Program-made: the position numbers and the translations under genes
In this document: in pieces, positions 1 through 8,942 of the stretch
Layout of the letters: each line of letters starts with the position of its first letter
Numbering within the stretch: the first letter of the stretch is position 1
NCBI RefSeq assembly: GCF_963676485.1
Contig: NZ_OY781114.1
Span: forward strand, 1,696,501-1,760,500
Source of the DNA: an uncultured Cohaesibacter sp.
GTDB taxonomy: Bacteria; Pseudomonadota; Alphaproteobacteria; Rhizobiales; Cohaesibacteraceae
Direction of reading: 5' to 3'
DNA: 64,000 nucleotides
Notes under the pieces: generated by a model
The model's database searches: none
Seen by the model: only the letters and a program-made list of their open reading frames with translations
Told to the model about the DNA's origin: nothing

Positions 1-2
1 GA

Positions 3-1106
3 TTGGAGCAACACTTAGAGCAGCAAGTTCTCTCCCTCAGCGGTTCACTACAAACTGAAGATGGAGATATCCACTATCGCGGAACCGCCTCAATGGCATT
101 TAAAAATTCACTTTTTAATTGCTCAATTTCTATAGACAAAGATGGATTCGTCGTTATGTCGAATGAAGAACTTGTTTTGGAGAATCTACGCATCATGGAA
201 CGAAACCAAAAAGGTATGTTCCTTTATCCATATCAAACGCATATTCAAGGCTTGAACCAAGGCAAGCAAGTAACGAGCGAAAACATCCCAAAACCACTAG
301 AAGATCCTCAAATAACGGCGAAGAAAGTTAAGTATGTCCACTTATCATTTGGGCGCCCAACCCGACCACGGAATCAGCCTGCCGAACAATGGGCTATTGA
401 TCAAGCAGCCAACTTTGCCTCAGCCCAGTGGATAGACCAACCTATTGTTAAGTTTGATTGGCAAGACATCACTAGAACCTCCAAGGATTTTCAATCAACA
501 TTGGGTAAAGTTCATGAGGCAATAATCCAACAGCAAGTTGATATCGATATGCTCGCGGTTCATTGCAACGCTATTCGTGCCACTAACTTGGGTTTTTATC
601 CAGGCACACGTTTGGTGGAGATACAGTTATCAATGAAGGAAGAAAAAATAACACAAGCAATAATATCGTTGATGGTAAGTGAGAATGGAGCAACCATTCT
701 CGATGGTCTTTCCCCCATAGTATATGCACTCAACAAAGAAAACCTTTCTTTTCCGGATGAGACATCTCGCCTTCAATATCTGAAGTTTTTTAGTGCATAT
801 GTACGGGGGGAACAGGGACCCTTCCTCGTTGTTGAACATGCAAACGAAGTTCAGTTTGTCGATAACGCCGAACAAGCTCGCCTGTTGCCGATGATTGACC
901 CGATCAAGCCCATTCGGGAAAAAGCAAATGAATCGACACAGAGCTTTTCCACTTTCGTTATTTACGACGGTCACCTATTCCGCTGCTTATTCAATATTGG
1001 AATTAATGGCTTAATCGAAATGAAAGAAGACTACCCTGTAACTGATATAGCCCAAGTTAAACGTCGTCGTTATCGTGGACCACTTAGATGGGTTGAAATT
1101 AAATGA
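3..1106 (+). CDS. Hypothetical protein, probably 5'-truncated by the window edge
   Basis: I do not recognise this protein. The frame is open from the first bases, and the first possible start is a TTG at position 3, so the true start may lie upstream of the window. About 367 residues are visible. They are hydrophilic, with no signal peptide or membrane segment. The C-terminal third has alternating hydrophobic stretches (around FVIYDGHLFRCLFNIG) that look like beta strands, and the protein ends in a basic tail (KRRRYRGPLRWVEIK). Base composition is AT-rich compared with the core genes at the right of the window. Downstream lies a transposase remnant and the first intergenic repeats, so it sits at the edge of, or inside, the accessory region. 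No function is proposed. Confidence 0.6.
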   Translation: MEQHLEQQVLSLSGSLQTEDGDIHYRGTASMAFKNSLFNCSISIDKDGFVVMSNEELVLENLRIMERNQKGMFLYPYQTHIQGLNQGKQVTSENIPKPLEDPQITAKKVKYVHLSFGRPTRPRNQPAEQWAIDQAANFASAQWIDQPIVKFDWQDITRTSKDFQSTLGKVHEAIIQQQVDIDMLAVHCNAIRATNLGFYPGTRLVEIQLSMKEEKITQAIISLMVSENGATILDGLSPIVYALNKENLSFPDETSRLQYLKFFSAYVRGEQGPFLVVEHANEVQFVDNAEQARLLPMIDPIKPIREKANESTQSFSTFVIYDGHLFRCLFNIGINGLIEMKEDYPVTDIAQVKRRRYRGPLRWVEIK

Positions 1107-1293
1107 AAGCTATTCGCCACAGCCGAAGCGAACGCGCTCTCTTTGGACGTACTGTGGTAATGCGATTTTGAGTTTGATCAGAATTCAAAATGACGGCTAT
1201 TTACTCTTCATGATGTTGGTCTTTGTTTTGTATTGCAAAAAATGTCTCCCCCCCGCACAAAAAATAGCCAGTTGACGTGCTACCCAGACTGGT

Positions 1294-1425
1294 CTCTGAG
1301 GGCGATAGATCATAAGAGCGGCTTGCTTCTGATACCATCGTCTTGCCTTGAATGATCTCGATAACCAATGCGGATTTCCGCTTCGCTGTCCAGCATTTGA
1401 TCTTATCGTCCATCGTCGTACTCAT
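1294..1425 (-). pseudogene. IS3-family OrfA remnant (N-terminal 44 codons)
   Basis: The reverse strand encodes an N-terminal stretch with CWTAKRKSALVIEIIQGKT followed by VSEASRSYDLSPSE. This resembles the helix-turn-helix start of the OrfA protein of IS3-type insertion sequences in Rhizobiales. Similarity ends abruptly after about 44 residues (below position 1294) and the frame then continues into unrelated sequence, so only the 5' end of the gene survives. No OrfB follows on the left. The type differs from the OrfB left at 35.3-36.3 kb, so this is a separate dead element. Confidence 0.6.
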
Positions 1426-1489
1426 TGCTATTTTCCACTATCTATAGCATGCGCGGAGTTTCAATGGGTCAATACAAACGACCACTTCT

Positions 1490-1595
1490 GTCCGCAAACC
1501 CGGCAATGGCACGCTCAAAATGCTGCACTTCGTTCGAACGGCAGGAATAGGGAATCTGGCTTTTGGGATGTAGTCTCTGCCGAGTGCCCGCTTCG
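1490..1595 (-). repeat. Family 1 intergenic repeat, right module, reverse
   Basis: Read on the minus strand this stretch contains GGCTACATCCCAAAAGCC and then a CATTCGAA box and a GCAGCATTTT box. It closely resembles the forward copy at 7631-7740, including the unusual middle segment. Only the right module is present. It abuts the full copy that follows. Confidence 0.75.
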
Positions 1596-1775
1596 TCCGC
1601 TCATCCGTCTTGTGACCAAGGAAATTGCTGCACCTAGTTTGAATGGCAACAATGGGGAAGCGGATTTGCAGCAGATCTCGATAGCTGAACGCCCGCTTTG
1701 GGCCGCGATTGCTGATCTCGAGCCAAGATGCCTGTTGTCACCTGGCGATGCGTTGCACCAGACCGGATTGAGCCC
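1595..1775 (-). repeat. Family 1 intergenic repeat, full length, reverse
   Basis: This is a complete reverse copy: right module (GTCCGC edge, CCCCATTGTT segment, AGATCTGCTGCAAATCCGC) followed by GCAATCGCGGCCC and the left module ending at GGGCTC near 1775. The left module is the variant with TGACAACAGGCATCTTGGC, shared with the copies at 21.6 kb and 29.4 kb. Confidence 0.8.
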
Positions 1776-1833
1776 AAACACGTCATTGAAAATGTTGGGG
1801 GCCGTTCTCGGGTGTGAAAGAGGTGCGGAATTA

Positions 1834-1912
1834 GCGGCCCTGAGCCGACATTCGACAGTCCTCATCAGGGCAAATCCACTTCCTCATTGCTGTCATTCGA
1901 ACGAGGTTCAGC
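1834..1912 (+). repeat. Family 1 intergenic repeat, right module, overlapping an araC-type gene end
   Basis: The copy runs from GCGGCCC through CCGACATTCGACAG and CATTGCTGTCATTCGAACGAGG. It ends where the usual GCAGCATTTT would be. The stop codon of the AraC-family gene (TCA on this strand, 1908-1910) lies inside the last bases, so gene end and repeat end are fused. Confidence 0.7.
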
Positions 1913-2819
1913 GAGCGCGAACAGTTGTGGTTAAGAGTCGGATGTCTCTGCCAGGAGGAGCATCAAATAGGCGCCGGTATTCGCGGGTGAACTGAGGAAT
2001 ACTGGCGTAGCCGACAGCATTGGCTGCCTGAGCGATCTGGGTTCCTTCGCTAAGCATGAGCCTGCGGGCCTCGATCAGGCGAAGCTGTTTCTGGAACTGA
2101 AGTGGCGAAAGGGATGTGATGGCGCGGAAGTGTCTGTGAAACACGGGTTCGCTCATCCCGGCGGCGGCGGCCAACTCTTCCACCCGGATCTTGCGGGCAT
2201 AATCTCGCCTCAGGATGTCAACAGCGCGTCCGATCCGGCTTGCATGACTGTTCGGTGCTCCGAGCGCAGCGATGGCTGGGCCGTGGATACCCATCAGCAG
2301 CCAGTAGTGCAGCTCTCGCAACAGGCCCTCACCAAGCACCGACAGCGCATCGGGCTGATCCAGCAGCCGCACGAGTCGAAGCGCCGCATCGACTACCTCG
2401 GCAGCGATCGGCTCCACCCTTACTGTCTGCGCCTCGTCATGCCGCTGCGGGATTGCCGGGCTTAACTCTTCCAGTATTGCAGGGTCAATTTCCAGGACGA
2501 GAGCATAATAGGGTACCGCAATGCTGGCGCGAGTGATCTGGCTGACCGTCGGGACATCGGCCGAGACCACCATCGCTTCCCCTGGCGTGTATTCGAAGCT
2601 TGTCCCAAGTGTGCTTACACGTTTCCTGCCTTGCAGGAGCATGGCGATCACGGGCTTCTGAACATCAACTGTCAGCTCGCCCGGGCGCAGGGCGCGCACC
2701 ACCGTCAGGCCACGTACCGGAGTTGATACCACACCATCAAATCCAGCATTGGCCTCAGCGAACCTGCGGCAGGATTCCAGCAAATGAGCAAGCTTGTGAT
2801 CGGTTTGGGCAATATCCAT
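1908..2819 (-). CDS. AraC family transcriptional regulator
   Basis: This is a cytoplasmic DNA-binding regulator of 303 residues. Residues 25-180 match the AraC N-terminal ligand-sensing domain seen in regulators of oxidoreductase genes (VIAMLLQGRKRV, EYTPGEAMVVSADVP). Residues 200-295 form the paired helix-turn-helix domain, with IRVEELAAAAGMSEPVFHR and the second-helix signature IAQAANAVGYASIPQFTREY. The start is the ATG of MDIAQTDHK at 2819. The longer open frame upstream would run into the divergent SDR gene and is not family-like. It is divergent from the SDR gene at 2958, its most likely target, with 138 bp between the starts. The stop codon lies within a family 1 repeat. Confidence 0.88.
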   Translation of the reverse strand: MDIAQTDHKLAHLLESCRRFAEANAGFDGVVSTPVRGLTVVRALRPGELTVDVQKPVIAMLLQGRKRVSTLGTSFEYTPGEAMVVSADVPTVSQITRASIAVPYYALVLEIDPAILEELSPAIPQRHDEAQTVRVEPIAAEVVDAALRLVRLLDQPDALSVLGEGLLRELHYWLLMGIHGPAIAALGAPNSHASRIGRAVDILRRDYARKIRVEELAAAAGMSEPVFHRHFRAITSLSPLQFQKQLRLIEARRLMLSEGTQIAQAANAVGYASIPQFTREYRRLFDAPPGRDIRLLTTTVRAR

Positions 2820-2957
2820 GGAGTGGATATTGGATGTTTTCGCGGCTATTGGGAAGGAGAAAACAGAAACAGGCAAAAGATCGCGAGTTTTAGGCAACTT
2901 CGCGTACGGGAGAACGACTATATCCGATGGCACCACCAAACTTGAAAGGATACTCCC

Positions 2958-3713
2958 ATGAGCAAGATCGCTCTCGTCACCGGCGCCAATCGTGGCCTTG
3001 GCCGCATCACCGCTCTCGCCATTGCCAAAAGCGGCGGCGATGTCATCGTCACCTATCGCTCGAACGCCATGCAGGCAGAAGAGGTTGCTGCCGAGATACG
3101 CGCAATGGGGCGCTTGGCGGTGGCGCTGCCCCTCGACGTAGCGGACACAGCAAGTTTCCCCGACTTTGCGAGAACCCTGCGTGCCGAACTTGGGAAAGTT
3201 TGGGGCCGCGACACCTTCGATCATCTCGTCAACAATGCCGGACATGGTGAGTTCGCCATGATCGAGGAAACCAGCGAAGCCCAGTTTGATGGGCTGTTTC
3301 GGGTCCATGTGAAAGGGGTGTTCTTCCTGGCCCAGGCCCTTCTGCCGCTTTTGGCGGACCAAGGTCGGATCGTGAACTTCTCATCTGGATTGACTCGCAT
3401 TTCGTTCCCTGGCTTCGCGGCCTATTCCGCGGCGAAAGCGGCAGTCGAAGTGCTGACGGTCTATATGGCGCGGGAATTCGGGGGGCGCGGCATCACAGTA
3501 AACACAGTGGCGCCCGGTGCGATCGAGACCGATTTCGGTGGTGGGCTGGTCCGCGACAATGCCGAGGTGAACGCGCAGTTTGCGGGCATGACGGCGCTTG
3601 GACGCGTTGGCCTTCCTGACGATATAGGCCCGATGGTCGCTAGCTTGCTGCACGACGACAATCGCTGGGTCACTGCTCAGCGCATTGAAGTTTCGGGTGG
3701 CCAGTCAATCTGA
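2958..3713 (+). CDS. SDR family NAD(P)-dependent oxidoreductase
   Basis: A classical short-chain dehydrogenase/reductase of 251 residues, the usual family length. The nucleotide-binding motif TGANRGLG is at residues 8-15, the NNAG motif is near residue 92, and the catalytic Ser-Tyr-Lys set is visible at S142/S143, Y156 and K160 (AAYSAAK). The C-terminal VSGGQSI closes the Rossmann fold as expected. The substrate cannot be told from sequence. An ATG preceded by a purine-rich stretch (AAAGGATACTCCC) supports the start. It is divergent from the AraC-type regulator at 1908-2819, which probably controls it, and is followed by a family 1 right module. Confidence 0.9.
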   Translation: MSKIALVTGANRGLGRITALAIAKSGGDVIVTYRSNAMQAEEVAAEIRAMGRLAVALPLDVADTASFPDFARTLRAELGKVWGRDTFDHLVNNAGHGEFAMIEETSEAQFDGLFRVHVKGVFFLAQALLPLLADQGRIVNFSSGLTRISFPGFAAYSAAKAAVEVLTVYMAREFGGRGITVNTVAPGAIETDFGGGLVRDNAEVNAQFAGMTALGRVGLPDDIGPMVASLLHDDNRWVTAQRIEVSGGQSI

Positions 3714-3869
3714 CCCTGGATCACGAGTGACGCGTTGGTTCATCTGGCGCGTCGCCTGCAGCCTAGCCAATCTTGCCGTTAACGGCCGAGCTCCTAGATT
3801 GATCGCCATTTTTTGGCCCGAACCAGACGTGGGCGCCGCGTCAGAATTTGATGACAGTCCAGCGGCATA

Positions 3870-3993
3870 GATCTTTGCATTCGCGGCCCAATCCTAACTT
3901 TCGCCGGGGACGACAGCCCAAAAGCCTGCTTCCACATTGCCAACGTTCGACCGAGGTGCAGTATTTTCATGACCCCGGAGACAGGTCAGCGGA
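3870..3993 (+). repeat. Family 1 intergenic repeat, right module, forward
   Basis: A degenerate copy: TTCGCGGCCC, then CCAAAAGCCTGCTTCC, CATTGCCAACGTTCGACCGAGG and GCAGTATTTTCA. It separates the SDR gene from the Lrp-type regulator and is the only recognisable content of the 3714-4019 gap. Confidence 0.65.
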
Positions 3994-4019
3994 TACTTTT
4001 GACATTCACTATGCCACTG

Positions 4020-4514
4020 TCAGACAGTTGCACTCTTCTCTTCGTCAATTAGGTCAAGGGTTTCCGAGAGATCATTCCGAAAGACGCTTTCAAAGACAAT
4101 TGATGTTTCGATGCGGCCAATCTCTTTTCGTGATGAAAACTGTTCAACCACCAATCCATGTAGGTGGGTGGTATCTTTGGTGACAACCTCCACGACCGCA
4201 TCAAATCGGCCACTGATCATCCATCCAGCGAGAACCTCTGGAATCATCAAAACTTCCCTGAGGAACTGATCTAGATCAATCTTTTTGTGCTCCGCCATCT
4301 GAATGAACAACAGCGCTTTCAGGGACAGGCCGAGATGCTCCAAGCGAATGTTTGCATGCGCACCGGCTACAAAATCGCTTTCCTGAAGTCGTTTCAACCG
4401 CTCGTGGACACTTGATGCTGCCAAACCGACTTCATATGCGAGCTCTTTATTGGTCATCCGCACATTCTTCGACAGAAGTGCCAAAATCCGTCGATCCGTT
4501 CGGTCAATACCCAT
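4020..4514 (-). CDS. Lrp/AsnC family transcriptional regulator
   Basis: A 164-residue regulator of the feast/famine type. The N-terminal winged helix-turn-helix (IDRTDRRILALLSKNVRMTN, then VGLAASSVHERLKRLQESD) spans residues 3-48. The rest is the RAM-type ligand-binding domain (MIPEVLAGWMISGRFDAVVE). The ATG at 4514 is chosen because a GGAAG ribosome binding site lies about 6 bases upstream; an upstream GTG at 4559 would add 15 unlikely residues. It is divergent from the DUF2000 gene starting at 4695, which it probably regulates. Confidence 0.88.
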   Translation of the reverse strand: MGIDRTDRRILALLSKNVRMTNKELAYEVGLAASSVHERLKRLQESDFVAGAHANIRLEHLGLSLKALLFIQMAEHKKIDLDQFLREVLMIPEVLAGWMISGRFDAVVEVVTKDTTHLHGLVVEQFSSRKEIGRIETSIVFESVFRNDLSETLDLIDEEKSATV

Positions 4515-4694
4515 TGCTGCTTCCAAATTCCGAAAAAATTTCGTTAGATACCTAATCACACGAATGCTATACGAAATAAAGCATAAACGACAGAATATAC
4601 GTCACAAATTGCGAATATTTCCCGATGATTCATAGATGCTCGTCTTGAATCTCTACGCTTGCGCACGGCCAGCAAAAGGAAGGTGAGATCACAT

Positions 4695-5102
4695 ATGTTC
4701 AACACCAAAATCGCCATCATTGTTCGGGATGACCTTGCCACCTGGCAGAAGCTCAATGTCACCGCCTTCTTGATGAGTGGTATCACCGGCGCCAATCCTG
4801 GCATCATCGGATCCCCTTACAGAGACAGTGAGAACAACCTTCACTCGCCGATGTGTGTTCAACCCGTTATCGTTCTTTCGGCTGATGCCAGTGCCCTTCT
4901 CAACATTCGTAGGCGAGCGAGGGAAAGGGGCGTGGAAACCGTAGCCTATATCGAGGAGATGTTTGCAACGGGGCACGACGCCGCCAATCGCGCCGTTTTC
5001 GCCGAGCATGGCCCGGACGAGCTCAACACAGTTGGCATCGCCTTGAGAGCAGATAAAAAAGTCGCCGACAAGATCACCAAAGGGGCAAGGATGCACAGCT
5101 AG
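4695..5102 (+). CDS. DUF2000 family protein
   Basis: A 135-residue protein matching the DUF2000 family, which has a fold related to peptidyl-tRNA hydrolase II; its biochemical role is not established. Typical features are the N-terminal KIAIIVRDDLATWQKLNVTA, the central GIIGSPYRD segment with PVIVLSAD, and a C-terminal helix ending VADKITKGARMHS. A GGAAGGTGAG ribosome binding site ahead of the ATG at 4695 fixes the start. DUF2000 genes are commonly found beside Lrp/AsnC regulators, and here the regulator is directly divergent. Confidence 0.85.
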   Translation: MFNTKIAIIVRDDLATWQKLNVTAFLMSGITGANPGIIGSPYRDSENNLHSPMCVQPVIVLSADASALLNIRRRARERGVETVAYIEEMFATGHDAANRAVFAEHGPDELNTVGIALRADKKVADKITKGARMHS

Positions 5103-5249
5103 TTTTGGGCCTCAGGGCAACACTCAGAGCTCAATGGGCGAAGAATGCGATTTTTTGCGCAAAGCTGAAGCCTCGCGAGAATCCAGACCATCAATCTCCG
5201 CCTTGGCCTCCGAGCCCTCCAGTTGGCATATGGCGAATTAAATCCGCCA

Positions 5250-5335
5250 TCTAGGCTCGTGATTGGTATTCGCGGCCCCGACCCGACATTTGTCGATGGC
5301 AAGCGTCGCCGGACTGCTGCCTTTGTGGAATTCAA
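5250..5335 (+). repeat. Family 1 intergenic repeat, degenerate, forward
   Basis: Matches GGCTCGTGATTGG, ATTCGCGGCCC, CCCGACATTTGTCGATGG and CAAGCGTCGCCGGACTGC. The last part resembles the copy at 29576-29688. The 3' box is lost where it meets the end of the DUF1203 gene. Confidence 0.55.
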
Positions 5336-5802
5336 TCAACCCTATGAACAGACGCCGCAAAGCAACCCGGCTTCGCATTGTGAAGGTGAATATAGGCGAT
5401 CTCAGGCTTGTCAAAGGCTTTAGAGATTACAGACGACAACGTATTGCCTGGGACGACATCGGCATCAACCATCATGTGATTGCCGTCGAAAAGACGAATG
5501 GAAATCAACCGCGATCGAATGACTTCTGGAATGTCGTTCATTGCAATCTCAGCTTGTTTGGCATGTTCCCTTACAAAGATCGCATGGGTCGCTTGATACG
5601 GACTTTTCGCTGGCTGATGCACGTAGTTCAGAAGAATGACGGTTTCCCCGACCTCGGCATCCACCATACTTACGCGGCATGGTGTTCCGGGCTTTGCAGT
5701 CACGACTTGCCGACATGCCTTGCGTTCCGCGAGTTCTGCGTCAGTCAAACCAAAAAGGTCGGCGAATTCGGTTTCTGACAGGGCTTTGATTTGGAAGTTC
5801 AT
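5332..5802 (-). CDS. DUF1203 family protein
   Basis: A 156-residue soluble protein of the DUF1203 family, whose function is unknown. It starts with MNFQIKALSETEFADLF and has the conserved block CRVSMVDAEVGETVILLNY, the SPYQATHAIFVRE motif, and a C-terminal IAYIHLHNAKPGCFAA motif. Length is typical. The start ATG at 5802 is preceded by a GGAGCG-like site (AGGAGCGCTCAAC). It is a single-gene unit between two family 1 repeats, with no obvious partner or regulator. Confidence 0.88.
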   Translation of the reverse strand: MNFQIKALSETEFADLFGLTDAELAERKACRQVVTAKPGTPCRVSMVDAEVGETVILLNYVHQPAKSPYQATHAIFVREHAKQAEIAMNDIPEVIRSRLISIRLFDGNHMMVDADVVPGNTLSSVISKAFDKPEIAYIHLHNAKPGCFAASVHRVD

Positions 5803-5920
5803 GTTGAGCGCTCCTATTGCATATCAAACGCAATACCAAATCCAAGCCAGTCGGGACGACCCGATACTTGCGCTATCGTTCGTTTGCAGTCGTTGATACC
5901 AGGCGGCAACATCGTTCACT

Positions 5921-6040
5921 ATGGGCTCCAAGCGGTCGAGTGCGATGCATCATCATGCGAAAACGCTCATCCAGGTTTGTGATTTGCAATCGCGGCCCTT
6001 AGTTGCCATTGAATGAAGCGGCATTGAATGGCAACTTTGC
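5921..6040 (+). repeat. Family 1 intergenic repeat, left module plus truncated right, forward
   Basis: A clean left module: GGGCTCCAAGCGGTCGAG, GCATCATCATGCGAAAAC, GATTTGCAATCGCGGCCC. The right module is cut short and replaced by a short tandem of CATTGAATGAAGCGG and CATTGAATGGCAAC. Confidence 0.75.
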
Positions 6041-6160
6041 GCCCCCTAAGCGGACCTTGGCGCAGCACCGGGAGAAGTCAGCAATGCGCGACATTCCCTC
6101 GAAGAACGGACGAGAGAAAGTCGAGCTTTTTTATTCGAAGCAGTATTCCAATACGCCAGA

Positions 6161-6853
6161 TCATACTATCGATCTGGCAACGCGAAATCCAAGATCGTCA
6201 ATGGCGAAGGTTGGATGGCTTCTCCGCCTGTTTGTTGCGAGGCAGCCGCGTTCTTCGTCGGCCCATCCACCGCCTCGGAAAGTGCGGTAAGTCCCATACA
6301 CATTGGGATCATAGATATCTTCGCACCATTCCCAGACGTTGCCGAGCATATCATAAAGCCCCCATGGATTTGGCCGTTTCATCGCCACTGGTCTCGTGCT
6401 GCCTTCGGAGTTGGCACGATACCAAGCGATTTCTTCTATAGGGGCATAGCGTGGCGCATCGGTTCCCGCGCGGCATGCGAATTCCCATTCAGCTTCCGTC
6501 AAAAGCCTGAAACCAGTGCTTGCGTGCACAATACCGACATCGTTGCTTTCTACAGAAAAGAGGTAACGACATGGCAAGGCAGACCTTTCAGACAGACGAT
6601 TGCAGAAGCTCGCTGCGTCAAGCCATGACACGGAGTGCACGGGATGACTAGGTCCGGCATCGGAAGGCAAAGATATTTCCATGACCTGTGCATAACAATT
6701 CCAAGTGATAGGTACAGCGCAGCACAAGAATGGCTGAAGATTCGCGGTCCATTGTTTCCCCAATCGGTCGTCGCGCAGCTTGATCGAACCACCTGCAATG
6801 GGTTTCATGAGTTTTCCGAAAGTCTCTACGGGTAGTAAAGAGGTCGAGGTCAT
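6161..6853 (-). CDS. SUMF1/EgtB/PvdO family (formylglycine-generating-enzyme-like) protein
   Basis: A 230-residue single-domain protein of the FGE-sulfatase fold. The signatures are RLLTEAEWEFACRAG, NPWGLYDMLGNVWEWCED and FRGGGW near the C-terminus. Family members include the enzyme that makes formylglycine in sulfatases as well as EgtB-like iron enzymes. The paired cysteines of true formylglycine-generating enzymes are not obvious, so sulfatase activation is not claimed, and no sulfatase gene is nearby. The ATG directly follows the stop codon of the upstream helix-turn-helix gene, so the two form one transcript and the DNA-binding protein may control it or act with it. Confidence 0.85.
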   Translation of the reverse strand: MTSTSLLPVETFGKLMKPIAGGSIKLRDDRLGKQWTANLQPFLCCAVPITWNCYAQVMEISLPSDAGPSHPVHSVSWLDAASFCNRLSERSALPCRYLFSVESNDVGIVHASTGFRLLTEAEWEFACRAGTDAPRYAPIEEIAWYRANSEGSTRPVAMKRPNPWGLYDMLGNVWEWCEDIYDPNVYGTYRTFRGGGWADEERGCLATNRRRSHPTFAIDDLGFRVARSIV

Positions 6854-7276
6854 TTAAGTCCGCCCACTAAACTGAAGTTGCAGCAACTCCAGAAGTTTGC
6901 TGACGTCAAGTGGACTGCCAATGAACACAATCTTCAAAATGCCTGAGGATGGATCAAATGCGGTCTGAACTTGGAGCGGAGACGAATTTTCATTACCGGT
7001 CATTGCTATGGCTTGAAGGAATGTTGTGATTCTTTCCGCGTTACCCGCTTCCAACTCCGTCACTTCCGCGATGCAAGTGACGCGTACTTCCGTTCCGGTA
7101 GGCGTAGCGTGGCGTGCGTTTCCAATAAAGGCGTCCAGTTCCGCGCGAGGAATACGGTAAGACTTTCCAAGCCGGACAGCACGCAACTTTCCCTCGCGGA
7201 TATAGCGTTGAACGGTTTTCGGATGGAGGCTGAGTTCACTCGCAACTTCATCGACGGTCAGAGGAGGCTTCGACAT
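6854..7276 (-). CDS. Excisionase-family helix-turn-helix DNA-binding protein
   Basis: A 140-residue protein with an N-terminal MerR/Xis-type helix-turn-helix at about residues 6-52 (LTVDEVASELSLHPKTVQRY, VRLGKSYRIPRAELDAFIG). The C-terminal domain of about 75 residues is mixed alpha/beta (SSGILKIVFIGSPLDVSKLL) and was not recognised. Proteins annotated as excisionase-like often act as ordinary regulators; no integrase is present here, so a regulatory role is more likely. It is cotranscribed with the SUMF1-type gene with zero spacing. The start has a GGAGTAATATGG upstream sequence. Confidence 0.8.
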   Translation of the reverse strand: MSKPPLTVDEVASELSLHPKTVQRYIREGKLRAVRLGKSYRIPRAELDAFIGNARHATPTGTEVRVTCIAEVTELEAGNAERITTFLQAIAMTGNENSSPLQVQTAFDPSSGILKIVFIGSPLDVSKLLELLQLQFSGRT

Positions 7277-7348
7277 TCCATATTACTCCTATTTATTTCC
7301 AATTATTCCTAATATACAACTTATAAAGCCTCAATAGGGAATTTACTA

Positions 7349-7594
7349 ATGATCAAAGACACTGGATTGGAAATGCAGGAGCGGCTGCGCAAGGACCTTC
7401 GCGACGCTTGGGGGAAAAAGGAAGCTGAAAAGGTGACGCTATTGAGAACGCTTCTTGCTGCGCTCGACAACGCAGAGGCACCAAAGCTTGAGTCTGGAAA
7501 TGGTTTGGTCGAACATCAGTTCGTGGACGGCTCCGCGGAAATCGAGCGAAACATATTGTCCCGCGAGCAAAGAGCTTTCCGGCCTGATTGGTAG
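7349..7594 (+). pseudogene. GatB/YqeY-like protein, C-terminally truncated
   Basis: The 81-residue frame matches the N-terminal half of YqeY-like proteins, related to the C-terminal domain of GatB: ERLRKDLRDAWGKKEAEKVT, LLRTLLAALDNAEAP, GSAEIERNILSREQ. Family members normally continue for another 40-70 residues with a second helical subdomain. Here the frame stops at 7594, about 40 bp before a family 1 repeat, and no other frame continues the similarity. It is probably truncated by repeat-associated rearrangement. The alternative, a natural short form, cannot be excluded. Confidence 0.6.
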
Positions 7595-7630
7595 GCAAAA
7601 TAGGCTTCTCGTTGGCTCATCAAAAAATTT

Positions 7631-7740
7631 TTGCAATCGCGGCCCAAAGCGGGCGTTCGACAGAGGCTACATCCCAAAAGCCCACTTCCCCATTGCTGTC
7701 ATTCGAATGAAGCGCAGCATTCTCAGCTATCAGACGACGA
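7631..7740 (+). repeat. Family 1 intergenic repeat, right module, forward
   Basis: GCAATCGCGGCCC, GCGGGCGTTCGACAGAGG, CACTTCCCCATTGCTGTC, ATTCGAATGAAGCGCAGC. It is the forward counterpart of the reverse copy at 1490-1595. Confidence 0.85.
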
Positions 7741-7862
7741 GTTTGCGGATTTTTTTGCCACTCCCCACCGACGAGTGCGCCCAAAAGGACTTCAGTATGA
7801 GCAGCGAGCAGCGTCAGTAGATCCCAATGGTGCAAAAGGGACCAAGAGGTGCTGATCGGATG

Positions 7863-8852
<990 letters not shown>

Positions 8853-8942
8853 CCTTTTTCCTTTCATATGGTTGTGCGTCTTCTGGAAAGATGTCATTTT
8901 CCGATGGAGAGCAGTAGAAGAAAAAATGGGTACTTATTTTCC

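Noticed and set aside
630-974. Minus-strand frame inside the first gene
   Set aside because: Cysteine-rich low-plausibility translation; the plus-strand frame is longer and has normal codon use.
1348-1995. Plus-strand frame across the repeat cluster at 1.35-2.0 kb
   Set aside because: It is composed of the OrfA remnant in antisense and family 1 repeat sequence, so it is not a gene. Several other small frames (for example 7455-7820, 14504-14770, 33599-33814, 45431-45692) are likewise translated repeats.
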